Source: Coprinellus micaceus
Taxonomy: Eukaryota; Basidiomycota; Agaricomycetes; Agaricales; Psathyrellaceae
Reading direction: 5' to 3'
Assembly: GCA_951394405.1 (NCBI GenBank)
Contig: OX596345.1
Span: 2,232,001-2,296,000, forward strand
Length of the DNA stretch: 64,000 nucleotides
In this document: positions 25,581 to 37,601 of the stretch, piece after piece
How positions within the stretch are numbered: the stretch's first letter is position 1
How the letters are laid out: each line of letters starts with the position of its first letter
Notes under the pieces: model-generated
What the model was told of the DNA's origin: nothing
Databases searched by the model: none
The model's input: only the letters and a program-made list of their open reading frames with translations
Made by a program: the position numbers and the translations under genes

Positions 25581-25835
25581 TTACGGGACTGGGGCAGGCC
25601 TATCCAGACACCGACGACTCACCCCAGCGCGCCTACGTGCCTACACTATGTTCATTCCCTACGTCCCCTCGCATTTACCGACGGAGATATGGAAGCACGT
25701 CTCAGATCCCCCAATATATATCCAGACCCTTGCATATGCTCGCTGCTCACCAGTGCTCGATGTCGACGGGAACATGTTTATACACTCGGGTTCTCGATTC
25801 GACAAGGCTAGTAAGAACGATTCTACTTCGGGTGC

Positions 25836-26560
25836 TTAGAGAGTGGCGTAGTACAGCCTGAAACGGTCGTTGGCAGAGGAAGCGATGGCTTCAACATCGC
25901 GCCTGTCTGGTATCAAGCCCAGAAGGGCCTGGAGGGAATAATACTCCGTCAGCCACCAACCCTTGTAGCGCTCGAGGCACCGAACTAATTCCTGCATCTC
26001 GTCCACCTTCTCCTCCATCGCCACAGCCTGGTTACGAGCCTCTTCCAGCTCTACCTTGATATCCTTCAGACTCTCCGTCTTGGCTTGAACTCGCTGGCGG
26101 TATCTCCCTTGCGAGCGCTCGAGGGATTGAATCTTCAGCTTCAGGGAATCCATCTCCGCCACAAGTTTACGGTTGGATTTTTGCAGCATCGCCACGGGGG
26201 AAGGGCCGTGGCTTCGGTGAAGAGTTGACGCATTAGAGGCATCGCTCCGACCTCCCTGGGTGGAATTCCCGTTTCCACTGACGGCTGATGGAAGAGTGGT
26301 GCACTATTAGTTTTGTAACACGGGTGCGTCTCGTACGCGGTTTGCCTACCTGTGCCTAAGGGTATACCCAATGTAACCTCCAAGGACATGCTCTTGATGC
26401 CAGTACTGGCGCATGGAAGACCGGCTGTGACTTCTTTGGCGTATCGGAGAGAGCTCGACCCCAATCGCGACTTGGGTGCGAGGGGCGGGGGACCAGAGGG
26501 AATGATCAAGCGGGTCCGGATGGGTGTGCCTGGGTGCGGCGAAGGCGATGCTTTGGGCAT
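25836..26560 (-). CDS. coiled-coil WWLTEY-family protein, copy 1 (219 aa)
   Basis: Exon 1 is 26560-26350 and exon 2 is 26284-25836, with a 65-nt GTAGGC...CATCAG intron in phase 1. The N-terminal third is basic and Pro/Ser-rich. Next comes a long heptad-type coiled coil (from NRKLVAEMDSLKLKIQSLE to EKVDEMQELVRCLERY). It ends in a compact conserved block: KGWWLTEYYSLQALLGLIP, then DVEAIASSANDRF. The paralog at 31786-32534 has the same order, intron position and phase. I do not know the function. The conserved C-terminal block looks like a binding motif, the coiled coil like a dimeriser. Confidence 0.7.
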
Positions 26561-28268
26561 TGTGAATGTGATAGAAGATTATCGACTGGGCGAAAGATGG
26601 AGGGATGCGATTGCGAGTTGGGGTACTCTGCTTTTCCCAGCCGCCTTATAACTCTTCTCCCGTGCTCCTTGAAAGCTGCAGTTTGGATTGTTGTATTGGA
26701 AATTTGACTCTGTCGACCCCCCGCAGCAGGTCGGGCACAACGACGCTAATCGAGTCACATATTCGCCTTGGTCATACAGTACACGGGTCTGTGAGAGCAA
26801 TAGATCGGAGTGACCGGCGACCTCAGGCTTCCTAGTGAAGCCCAAAGGCAGTCGGCCCCGGAAACGCTCAAGCTGCGCTCAGTACAGCTTCCGAGCGGGG
26901 CGTCTAATAGGATCGTCGAACTTTTGCAAGTCGCAAAAGTTGACCATCACATTAGCAGGGGTATAACCCGTGACAAATATTAACAGGGTATCTGTGTGCT
27001 CTTATACTCAGGAAACTTGGACTCGTTGGGAATGAATTCCTATCGCAAATTCCATCTCAGCGCTCGTCGGCGAACCCAGTCTGCACTGATGGCCATCAGG
27101 ATGATGCAGTTTTGAACTCAGCTGTCCGGGCCTCCAACTTCAAGTTGAAGGAACTCGGCTTTCTTATGATCACTGGCACCGTCATGAGCACGACCCCATG
27201 ATCTCGCCTTCTGCCTGCAGAAGTCCTCACCTAACTGCGAGACGATGGTGGGTTATCACCACAGATATACAAACCAAAGTCAGTAGACCTCTGCCAGTAA
27301 AATTTCTTCGGCTTCGGGAGCTGAGCCCAGGGTAAGCGCCGATTCTCTATCATAAGATACGCGGCTCACCCAGATAGGATGGTTGTATTAGCAAAACTCA
27401 CGGCCGGTGCACGACCGACCTGAGTGAGAAAAACATCGTCGAGAACCCGCCCCTACCACCATTGCGGCACAGCCCAGCGAAACTGCTGTAGCCGACACGA
27501 CCCAAGACGGTTCACCTTTCTCCCCTTCCTTCCGCTCCCTCATCGCCGATACGCTTCTTGAGCTGGTAGAACGCGATCAAGAACGTTATCAGATACCATT
27601 AGTCTATGAACAGCCAAATGCTATGCTCCCCAATACCGCTATAAGAGGCGCCGAGCCCATACGCCTTGTCCAAGAAACTGTTCGCTGCGCTTCGAGGCAA
27701 CTCGCAGGGTATGTCCTCCTTTTTATCGGTAAACTGAAAGCTCAAACAAGATGGATCGTCCCCTTTCTATTACTAGAGGTTAACGGGTCCGAGAGCGCCT
27801 GAACAGGCAGAACATACCCAAGAACCATCACCTGGAGGATCCGCGGACGGCTCGACAGCACTGCTATACTCACCACGGCCTGATGAGTTGCCTCGGATTC
27901 CCTCTGGATTGACTTCACCGTAAAGACAACCCACGGCTATTCATAGACAGCCAGCAGCTACCCCTCACCCTTGCCCAGCCGTCGAAGTCGACCACGAAAG
28001 GTTTTCACGACGCCTCCAGAACTCCAATTCTCCGTGGTCAGTATCACCAACGCACTTCCCACCCGAAGATGTGCCGAACCTGAGCAGCTCTCAAACATAC
28101 GAAGAAGTTCTTACCCTACGCGTTAAGATCTAAGGGAGCTCCGCAGCCCCAGCGGGTTGCGGCGGAGGGTCGCGACAGTTGTTCGACCATTGGAAAGACG
28201 ACCCCGTCCAATTGTCTGTTCTTACCTGCCTCAACGATTCGTTCTCCCCCAAACTATCGTGTGACAGC
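26561..28268. other. no gene seen
   Basis: From 26845 to 28130 there is not even a 60-codon frame on either strand. Nothing else was recognised. Confidence 0.4.
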
Positions 28269-31200
28269 ATGCCAGCGTCTTCTGCACCGTCGTATGTGCC
28301 GTCAATGTCGACATCAACATTCACTCTCTCATCCGCCACTGACGGATCGTCGCCTTCCTCTGTCCTATTTGACCAGCCGAGTCAAGCCACCGACAATTCG
28401 GCTGGTTCTGCTCCCTCGAAGAAACCCAAACGGCTATATCGCGTCACCACCGATCTCGAAATGAAGGTGAAGCGGCAGGAGGCCGCAGCCGATATGGAGG
28501 AAGGGAGCAATAGTAGTGTTTTGTTGACAGGGAAGGAGGTCGTCAACGCCGACGTTGATAAAGAGAAGTGGCAGAGACGGGTAGCGGACCACAAGGAGTG
28601 CGTCCCCCTCCTCTCTATCTACGAATCTGAACTGACTTAGACCTGGTTTCCCAAGGCTCGCCGAAACCATCCATGACTTACTCCAGCACCCCTTCGACCC
28701 CAAGGTCCTCGTTTCTCTTCGTAGTATCCTCCAGAAATACAACGTAATCGGCCGCCTTTGGACATTTCTTTCCACAAGATCCTCGAAGCCCTTCGGCGCG
28801 CTTCATTCACATCACCTGTCGCCCTCGAGCGCCTTCAGGACTACATCTATTACTCCTACACCTTCTACACCGGAAGTCGAACTGGCTGGAAACCCTCAGC
28901 GATTTGGCTCGATATGGGATGGCCGTCTCGGCGATGGCGAACAGCGGTGTCTGTGCAGAGTGGCCTGACTACCAAAGCGGTCAACGAGGCGAAGGAGGAA
29001 GGAATTGACGACCGTTTGGCGGCCCACATCGACGACAGTCCCTCTCCCAGTGTCGGAATTACCGCCGCGCGCCTATCGGGCTGGCCAAACATCGCGCGAG
29101 ATTGTGCAGTGCTGGTCTCTCTGAACAGCTTGGAAATGGTAGATTGCGCCGCCATCTAGGTTTGCTTTCTCGGGAGGTAGAATTGGAAGAACTGCGTGGA
29201 ATCCACCACTTTATGAAAAGGTGGGTTTCATTTTCTCATTGTCCACCACATTGCTAACGGGTAGCCTGTCTTTCTGTAGTATGACCACACGCACCCCTTC
29301 CACACGTCGCGAGAGTCCATCTTACCCATCTGGTTGCTCGCCTGACGCCTGTGTTCTGGACCTTTTCGTGCTCCTTCATGGCATGCTCTTCACCAACGTC
29401 CAGCTCGATGACTTCCAGTCAACCCTCGCCCACTTCGTCGAACGCCTCAACATCGAGGGTGTGGAGGAAAAGGAATGGATAATGATCGGCATCGTAAACA
29501 TAACTGCTATCTTGGAGTATGGGCGTGGCGCTGGCGTGCTGCGGAAACACGGGGTTGTCGGGCCAAAGGACCGGTGCCCAGCAGCCGCCACGATGAGCGT
29601 CATGGCGAAGAAGGCGGCGGCTGGGGTTCCTGGGGCAGTGAACCCGGAGGAGATGATGGACGTCGACTCGAATTTTGACTATATTATGCGTGGATCGCTA
29701 TCCCTTGCGTCACATCAGCAACTGTCTCCTCCTTCGCCCTCGACCGACCTTCCTGATTGCCCTCTCTCAGCTATATTTTACAACTTACACTCTTCATGAT
29801 TTCCCTTGCCCTCCGTCAACACCTCCATCAACCCAACACCTGCGTTCGCTCGACCCTCAATCCTTACCTCACGATCATTCTTACATCCCTCTCGACTATC
29901 CTCAAGCAAGCCGCCGCCCTCAACGTCCTTGAACACACTACCCCCTGGCAGGAACTTGCCACCTTCGGCACGATCCCCCAGCGTGCCATGACCTCGCAAG
30001 GCCTCCTCGACCCATCAGCTCCTTCGGTCTCTGGTAACCGCCGGGCCTACCCCGCTCTCTGAAGATTGGTGCACGAGGGATATGGAATCGGTCGGCCGCA
30101 AGATTGGACATCAGGCGATGATCGGAAAGCGGAGATGAAGGTGTGGAGGTCCCGGATGGCATGATGGAGGATGGCGAGGACAACGACGATGATCTCGAGC
30201 CCCCTTGGATCAGAATTTCCTGGGCAGGAGTCACTGTCAGTGGGTGCGTTGATGGGCTCGCATGGGAGGAGGGGACGAGGGAGTCGTTGGTCGAAGGCAA
30301 ACTGGCGCAAAAGGTGCGGCGGTGGAAGGAGGAGGATTGCGTCGAGAAAATTGAGGAGGAAAGGAGGAGGATGGGTAGGAGGTGGACAGGAGACGCGATG
30401 GAACATGATGAGGCTGACATGGACCAAGCCTCGCCTGGTGGCGGCGCTGACGACAACAACCCGGAGGAGATTGAGCCCCTCAAGGTCGCCATCTTAATCT
30501 CCTACTTCAGGTCCTTTGCCAAGGGCGGTCGTTTCTGTGGGCGTGTTGCCCCTACCTTAGGAACCCCCTGGCTTTATCTGGACTGTCCGCCGTCCCCTCT
30601 TCCCATCGTCCCCGGCAAGAAAATCCCTGGCAACCGCACCGTTCTCAATCCTCTCAATGATCACCTCCCTCTCGATGGTCGCCTCCCCCTCGATGGTCGC
30701 CTCTCTCTCCATCGAAGGAGTAGAAGAAAAGGAATGGGTAGTTATAGGGAAACATTGACACAAAGCTATCGGGCCATGTCCTATGTCCCTCCGTCGAACC
30801 CTCCACCAACACAGCACCTATGTTTCCTCTTTTCTCAATCCTTACCTCACTATCGGCCTTACGTTCCTGTCGGTCGGTCACCCTCGACGTCTTCAAACGC
30901 GCTATCACTTGCCAAGACCCTGCCACTTTCGGAACAGTCTCCACTGTGTTACGACTTTACCAAGTTTCCTCAGCCATCGACTCCTTCAGCGTTGTCTCTC
31001 TCCGCTCTCTGAAGATTAGTCCACGAAGGGTATGGAGTGGGTTGGACGCAAGGTGTTCGGGAGGAGTCACCGGAAATCAGGTGACGATCCTCGAGCATAC
31101 TGAAGGTGTGGGAGTCGAGGATGGGACAATCGAGGATGGCGAAGACGACGATAGCGGCGCGAAGGCGCTGAAAACCTTGAGTGATCCCGAACGGCGTTGG

Positions 31201-31380
31201 ATTGGGATTTGGAGGGTAGCAGTCACTATCAGTGGGCGTGTCGATGGGCTCGTATGGGCGGTGGGGAGGGGGAGTGATCCGTCGAATAAAATATCGCGCA
31301 AATTTTGAGTGGAAGGAGAAGGACTACGTCAAGTAGCTTGAGGAGAGTGTGACCCGAGGGACATCAAGGCACGCAAAGTA
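28269..31380 (+). pseudogene. EST1/SMG-like protein gene, decayed
   Basis: A first exon (from ATG 28269) has KKPKRLYRVTTDLEMKVKRQ and ends DHKE. A spliced exon follows with LAETIHDLLQHPFDP and LVSLRSILQKYN. Next come ILEALRRASFTSPVALERLQ with DYIYYSYTFYTG, then, in other frames, SNWLETLSDLARYGMAVSAM, IDDSPSPSVG, HLGLLSREVELEELRGIHHF and HPFHTSRESILPIWLLA. After those come LFVLLHGMLFTNVQLDDF and EEKEWIMIGIVNITAILEYG. As I know it, this is the order of blocks in fungal EST1/SMG5-7-like DNA/RNA-binding proteins, which act in telomere maintenance and RNA decay. The blocks fall in at least three frames that splicing does not explain (breaks near 28770, 28876, 29105 and 29290), so this copy is dead. 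The 3' part is duplicated in tandem. No clear PIN domain follows. Confidence 0.7.
29449..31360 (+). repeat. tandem duplication of the EST1-like 3' region
   Basis: Copy 1 is about 29449-30470 and copy 2 about 30708-31360. Shared landmarks: catcgaggg/catcgaagg with aaaaggaatgg (29449, 30708); tcaatccttacctcac (about 29857, 30837); gaagattRgtScacga with ggtatggaRt-type sequence (30062, 31012); and GRVDGLVW/GCVDGLAW coding (about 30235, 31230). Offsets fall from about 1,260 to 950, so copy 2 lost roughly 300 bp. Both copies are frameshifted. Confidence 0.7.
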
Positions 31381-31785
31381 TGTTTGTTTTCCTTCCTTTT
31401 CAAACGTCCTCTGCTCAATGTGCCTGTTCGTCTAGGCTCGCCAACGCAATATCAAACTGCCTGGCTTCGGCGATATCGTTTCTGGCTCGATTGTTTTCGT
31501 CGTCGCCACCAACTCGAAGGTTCTTCTCCCGCTGCCACTGATTACATCTGGGTCCTACTTCATCGAAAGCATGCAGCCTTTATCTCGTCATCGTTCCGGC
31601 CCTGCCTTCGCTTCCAATTCGAATGTCACTCCAAAGCTCAAAGCCGTCGCCATCAGCCGTTCTCACATTCGAGTCCCCCCTCTCAACGTGAACGCCTCGA
31701 TATGGCCACGGCGGTTGGGCCTGGGCTTGCAGGCACCAATTATAAACGTTACCGAAGGTTCTACCACATTTATTCGATTTCAAAT

Positions 31786-32534
31786 CTATTTCTGAGTCTC
31801 CAACGCTGCAGTGTACGCTAGGAAGCGGTCCCTAGCTTCTGAGGCAATAGCCCCGACATCCTTTTCGACGGGAACCAGTTCAAGGACCCTCTTCAAGTGA
31901 CAGTACTCGGTCAGCCACCACCCACGATAGCGACTTGCTTGACGGGTGACCCCCTCCAGCGTATTCTCCCGTTCTGCCAGCGCCTCTTCGGCCTTAATGC
32001 ATTCTGTGCGCGCCTCGTCCCTTTCCCCTCTGACTTCTTTGATTAACTCCCTCTTCTCGGCTAACCGTTTTTTGAGTCGTTTTTCAGATCCCTCAAGCGC
32101 TTGGATACGGTTTTGCAGCGCCTCGATATCCGTTCTGAGCTTCGTGGTAGATCGTGTCTGCATGTTACTGCCTAAGCCTCTGGCCACGGGCTTACGACGT
32201 TTGACGACACTGAAGGTTTCATTCGGTTCCTTGTTTCGGTCAAACGGAACGACTGCAGAGAACCACGCTCAGCACATGTTCAGTGTACGAAACTGAGTCT
32301 GCACTTACCTCCAGCTGACCCTGATCCGCGAGCAGAATGAATATCGAGTTCGTGGCCCTCAACAATATTGTCGTCCGCAGGTCCGATAACCGGAATCTGC
32401 TGGCTGTCCCTTGTTTGCTCCTCGTGCATTGCACAAGGACTGACTTCAATTCCGCCCTGCCACAAGGCGGGATGGGACCTCTTTCCCATTGTGCGAAGAA
32501 GGGCGGGTGGCAGGGGGTTGGGCGTCTCTGACAT
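31786..32534 (-). CDS. coiled-coil WWLTEY-family protein, copy 2 (230 aa)
   Basis: Exon 1 is 32534-32309 and exon 2 is 32252-31786. The intron is 56 nt (GTAAGT...TGCAG) in phase 1. The protein is basic at the start (VKRRKPVARGLG). A long coiled coil runs from LRTDIEALQNRIQALEGSEK through EARTECIKAEEALAERENTL, followed by YRGWWLTEYCHLKRVLELVP and DVGAIASEARDRF. It is colinear with the gene at 25836-26560. The frame is open throughout. Both copies are on the minus strand and bracket the EST1-like pseudogene, so they may have arisen by local duplication. Function unknown. Confidence 0.7.
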
Positions 32535-33096
32535 CTCGGGCACTTCGCGTTGGGGTTAGAGCAGACTGGGGCATTCAAGGTGTTCAAGAGCTGGGCCAGG
32601 GAGTCTAGCTGTGAGTGGTTCCAATAGGCGTTCCCGCTCAGACCACGCTTTATTAATAAGACCACAGTAGGGCGCCGCAGCAGGCACCAAGGTGGACTCA
32701 GCGCTTGTCATTATGACCGGCTTGATGGAACATGGAGTCATTTTCCCCTGATGCCCACGGATTACACCGGATCGACCACCGCCATGATGACGAGGAAAGT
32801 ACGGCTGGAGCTGAACAAGGGGTTCGCAACGACTAGAGGCAGGAACCTAGTCCGAACAACTGGCGAACAAAAAACGGCCTTTTGCAGTACTAGTTCTCAG
32901 GCCTTGTGACCGGTCTGTGACCAGTAACGGTTCGGTTGCGCAGGAAACGGAAATAGAAAGGGAGACGGAGAGTGAATCTCCAGCCGCAGGAAGATCGAAC
33001 AGGCTTTGGAGTAGATCATACCCTGTCGTCCGTCCATCTCGTATTGAACACAGTCTCTTAAAAACTGCCTCACCCCTTCGTCACACCCCCTCTCCA
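32535..33096. other. intergenic, divergent
   Basis: A shared upstream region between the minus-strand coiled-coil gene and the plus-strand MYND gene. It would hold both promoters. No specific motif was identified. Confidence 0.4.
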
Positions 33097-35613
33097 ATGC
33101 CGAACCCCAGACGACAAGACAAGCGTCGGATCGCCCAGGCATTGGACCGTATGGTCTTATTAGAAACACCCTTGAATGTGGAGAGAGCTATCCAGATCCT
33201 GCGCACTTGCGTCGCACTCCCAGGTGTGCAACCTTGGCAAGGGCATACTCTGTTCCCTGGGTCGTGAAAACTGACTGTCGCTTCATTCTCAGACGTAAGT
33301 ACGAGGCAAGGTCTCAAAAGGCTACACGACACATACGATGTTGTGGGCCACAAGCTTCAAGAAGCATATGAGTATTCTCCCAGTAGCATGGGCATCCGCG
33401 CGGGCGTCATGGCCTTCTACGCCGCGATGTGCGCAGACCACATCTTGTGTCAAAAGTTGCTTCAAGAGCAAAGCCACAGTATGTCAGAACCACCTTTATA
33501 GGCACGAAGGCAGCCCTGGCCGTCGTACACTACGTACCCTTAGATCCTGATTATGATCTCTTTCTAGCTATCGTATACAAGGCCACGTCACTCCTTCCTT
33601 TCGATTCCACCAAGTACATGGCCCTCAGACTACTTGCCAGTCTGGTGCGATATGGAAGGCAGGAATTTCGCAGAGTGACCATCGAAACCTACGTGACTAA
33701 CCTAGCCAAAGCGGCTGGTGATAACTTGAACGATCCTGTGATCTGTGACTTGGTGGTGACCATTCTGTCTCAGTGCCTCTCATCGATTGACCCCGCCCAG
33801 TACAAGATCGACGTCGCCGGGAAGACCCTAGTCACGGTAGTGGCCTGCATGTCCAATACCCACGCTCTTCCAACTTGCATCCTCGAAGGGCTTTCAGTCC
33901 TTGGCATGCTTTTGGCGACCAATTGGTCGCAGGAGTGGCGCAACTCCCTGCTGACAGTGTGCCCGGAGGCCGTCGGAATTCTAGTCGCTGGCCTCCGCTC
34001 GCCGAGCTGGGAAACACGCACCATGTCACTGGCCACTCTTCTCTGCCTCCACGACGTCATGGGGAGCGGGTACCTCCCCGGGCCTGTCATTGATGAGCAT
34101 CCGAGCTTCAGCTATATCTCCGCTCTTCCTGGGCTTGGGGGAAGGTTGACGAGCACGATCGAGAAATCGATCGAGAACCATACCGGCGACTGGGAGGAAT
34201 CTACCTCCTACCTCGCTGCCTGCGCACCGTGGAGGCTCATAGAGGCTTTCCAGGACTTCCGGAAGAATGGAGACGTCATTTCCCTCGGCTATACTCTGTT
34301 CAACCTCATACTCAGCACCGAGTTCGCAATCCCGAATGATGGGAAGGATTGGGGAGCATATGGATGTCGCCCTTTCCCAGATTATGCTGATGCATTGCCT
34401 TTCTGCGCAGCCGCCCTTCGGTACAGGGGGAAACACCACGACGGCCTTGTCGCTGATGTCCTCAACGCCACGTTCAAGTTAAAACGTTGTCATGTGGATA
34501 CGGCTCTCCAAGCAGCCAGAGATAGCCACGAGAGGTATCCCGAAGCCGCATACTTCCATCTCATAATCCTCATGCTTGAGACACCGATCAACCCATTCCA
34601 AGAGCTCTCGCGCGCACTGGTAGCGAGAAACTGCTCCGATGTGACGGCCACAACTTTCATTAAACACGCTCTGCTGGCTAGGTGCGTGGAGAAGTACGCC
34701 CTTGCTGGTGTCCAGAAAATGATGGTTGTGAGCGCACACCCTGGGCAGTCCCCTGAATGGAGTGCTGGACATCTGTACCTGGTGTTGGCATTCCAACATT
34801 CGAAAGAGTTCCTTGCTACGACCTCACCTTGCCATCTGGAAAGGGGGCGCATTTTTGGATGGTATACCATCCTCTCTATCTTCCTCACCACCACGACTCC
34901 TGCCAACGTTGACCAGGTCGGTGTTCGTTGAAATCCCATGTTTACCCTTTGCACGTACTGATGGAACACTCCAATTCAAACAGAACGAGTGCAGCCGGTA
35001 CCTTGGACCGTACATGGAGTTCTGCCAGCTACTTGGGATCAACCCAGCATCCTCGCCGATCGCTAAATTCCATCAAGTACTCCTCCAAACATATGAAGGA
35101 TGCACAACTCACTACGCAGCGATGTTTGACCGCCTGGGGCACGGCCTGCCTTTGCGGGGCCCCGACCTGTATGCAGAGGGCTTGGACGAGCTTCTGGACG
35201 AAGCATGTGCAAGAGATGCTGAAGTTGGGGAGGACCCACGCCACGAACATAATTCGCGCCCTCGGGATTGCGACCAACTGTTCAAGGCCCCGCCAAGGAT
35301 CAGCTCAAACCAAGTACCGCTGTACGCTTGTTCATTTTGCAGCAAGCCTTCTGCTAACCTGAAGAAGTGTGGGTGCAATTCGTCGTCTAGTCGACTAGCT
35401 TGCTTGGCTGACTCGAACTTGATTTATTCATTGGCGAAAATAGGCTCTGCCTGTAGGAACGCTCGGTATGTCGTGTTCATTCACTGGCCGAATGGACCGA
35501 CACCTGACCTCACATTCCACCTTTGTCTCAGGTACTGCAACGAGACTTGCCAAGCCTCCGATTGGCCCAAGCATAGAATCTCCTGCCACCGCCTTGATGG
35601 TAAGGCAGCTTAA
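33097..35613 (+). CDS. MYND zinc-finger protein (about 738 aa, six exons)
   Basis: Exons are 33097-33223, 33293-33478, 33502-34916, 34984-35368, 35444-35465 and 35533-35613 (the last border may be one base earlier). The last three exons together make a textbook MYND finger: CSFC, ten residues, CSAC, NARYC, NETCQASDW, H and C. One of its coding exons is only 22 nt. The finger sits at the extreme C-terminus after about 700 residues of helix-rich sequence that looks armadillo-like (LRLLASLVRYGRQEF and similar). MYND fingers bind proline-rich partners, usually in transcription or signalling. The second intron is the weak point: a 23-nt GTATGT...TATAG interval fits best, with a 53-nt alternative from 33449. 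The frame is otherwise intact. Confidence 0.85.
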
Positions 35614-36705
35614 GTTCCGAGAGCTCAAATGGTCCCCCTGCCGTTCCCCCCATTTTTCATTCTTCATTGGCTTCGGTGCCTACTGGTCGTATTTGTATGG
35701 CTTTCCCCAAGTTCCCATGTTTACCAGATGGTGTATAGCGGTCATTTTGTATATGTTCCTTAGCGCCCTAGGCCCCATTCGCTTTGACAAACCTTGCCCT
35801 CATTCAACAGGCCGTACGGTTGAGCTACGCAACTGCAAGCGATTCGAGGGTTGCGCCTGCCCCCACTAGGAGCGTCATGAGGTAGAGGAAGGGCCAGAGC
35901 CAATCTCCGCGGAGTGAAAGGTTCAGGCGTACTCGCTTGTAGCGGGTTTCTCAACGTTACCAGCGACCGCAGCCCCTGTATGCATTCACATGACTTTTGG
36001 AAGCTTCTCACGTCTTTTACTCTGCATTCGTTCCTCTTGCCGATCTTTTGTCGCCTCACCTATGTTGTGGTTCCTCTTAGCAAGGACCATTGTTCAGTGG
36101 CTCCCCGTTCTTGTGCGCCTCTTCGAGGTGACCTCCACCCCGCCAGGTACGTTTTGCGTTATCATTGGTTCTCCGTTTGTGCCTGAACCCCTCTGGTAGA
36201 CGGCCCTCATCCGTTCAGAGCTCTCCGAGTAGCGTCCATTGCGGTGGAACCGCGTTGGTGGTCATGAAGAAGGCTCGGACGCCTCAGGGTTAAGGTCTTC
36301 CTGTCAAACCTGCACTTTGGCGACGCCATACGGCGGGTCCAGCCATCTTCCCCGCAGCAAAAGGTATTATGTTTATATGAACCCGAGACAGCATTTTAAC
36401 CATCGCCCATTACTCCCCTCCCACTCCGTACCCTCGTCAGGCAACCAACCGTGCTTTCTCACTCCCTCATCCACCACGTGCGGTCAGCACCACGCGTAAA
36501 ATGCCTCAAGGTATCCACAGAGCCTCGTCTCCCTTCGGGGGCAGCTCTAACCCAGCATCCGAGACAGCTCTCAATTCGGAGCACCCCGCCCCAACTGGCT
36601 GGGTAACGTCGCCCTTTAACCGCCCCCGCCTTCTCCCCCACCCAGCGTCGTAGTACTTCAAAGTGAGTTCTCCCCCATTTTTACGTACCGGAGGATTAAT
36701 GGTGC
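35614..36705. other. no gene seen
   Basis: Frames are short (90 codons or fewer) and unconvincing. Confidence 0.35.
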
Positions 36706-37510
36706 CTATCGATAAGGCCGTCCCGTAAACCGTGGTTTATCCGAGCATGTCGCATCCGTCGGTTTGAACCACGGAGCTAGCGTCAAAGTGAGTCCCTCCG
36801 AGTCGTTTTCACGCATGTTGTAGTATTCACCTTTGGTATTGGTAAGGCGGTCATACCAGTAGTACAATTCTCCGAACGTGCTTCCTTGGGTCAGCCTCAA
36901 GATGGTGACTTTGACCTCGCCTTAACACTGCTGACACGAGAGGTAAACTCTGGGCTCAATCATTCTGACCTTAACCACCTGTTCATGCGCTGCGGTGGCT
37001 GTCGCCGAGTTTGCCTCGCCGAGGCTTTCCACTTCTGCCCAGCTTTGGGCTTTTGATGCTCTATCATTATTAAGGATGCTTATATTGCATATCCCTTTCA
37101 GCGAGTGTTATGGTTATCCTGCCTTCGAACTCCCTGTACCTTAAAGTTGCGCCTCATTAACGCCCTGAAAGTAGAGGTATTTGGTCGGGGAGGGAACTTC
37201 AGCCCGACATCGTTTCCCGGATAGAGAGCCCTCTCTCTGAGCAGAGGGATGACTCGCGCCTTCCTCAAGAATACCCTGCTCGATCCGTACAGGTTTTGAA
37301 GGGACATCGAACTGATAGGCGCCCATGGCCATCAACCCGGAATTTCGCCCCATGCTCTTACCAACCCACTTGAATGAGGAATCCGCATAGGGTGAGTCAA
37401 CCGAAATACACTTGCAGAATGGAGACATTCCTGACTCATGTTGTGTCTTCCCAACACCCGACTCGAAGACCAGACGAACCGCAGTACCGCAGTTTGTCGT
37501 CGACGGCAAT
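36706..37510 (-). CDS. unknown gene, partial model
   Basis: Two segments look protein-like. One, up to 37140, ends PNTSTFRALMRRNFK at a GTACAG donor. The other, 36915-36706, begins VKVTILRLTQGSTFGELYYW and continues with EYYNMRENDSEGLTLTLAPW. Joining them keeps the frame with a 224-nt intron. Upstream, another frame (WVGKSMGRNSGLMAMGAYQF) may belong but needs a frame change near 37260. I recognise no family and no start codon is fixed. A decayed gene is possible. Confidence 0.35.
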
Positions 37511-37601
37511 CTGACTCGCAGCTACGACTTATAAATGGTGGGCGGCGGTTATTACCGACAAGTTCCCGGCCCCATCCTCACCCCAAACCAAGACTGCCAC
37601 G

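Noticed and set aside
31384..31821. PIN nuclease domain as the end of the EST1-like relic
   Set aside because: One frame has a hydrophobic IVFVVATN stretch in the right place, but the acidic catalytic residues are not visible.
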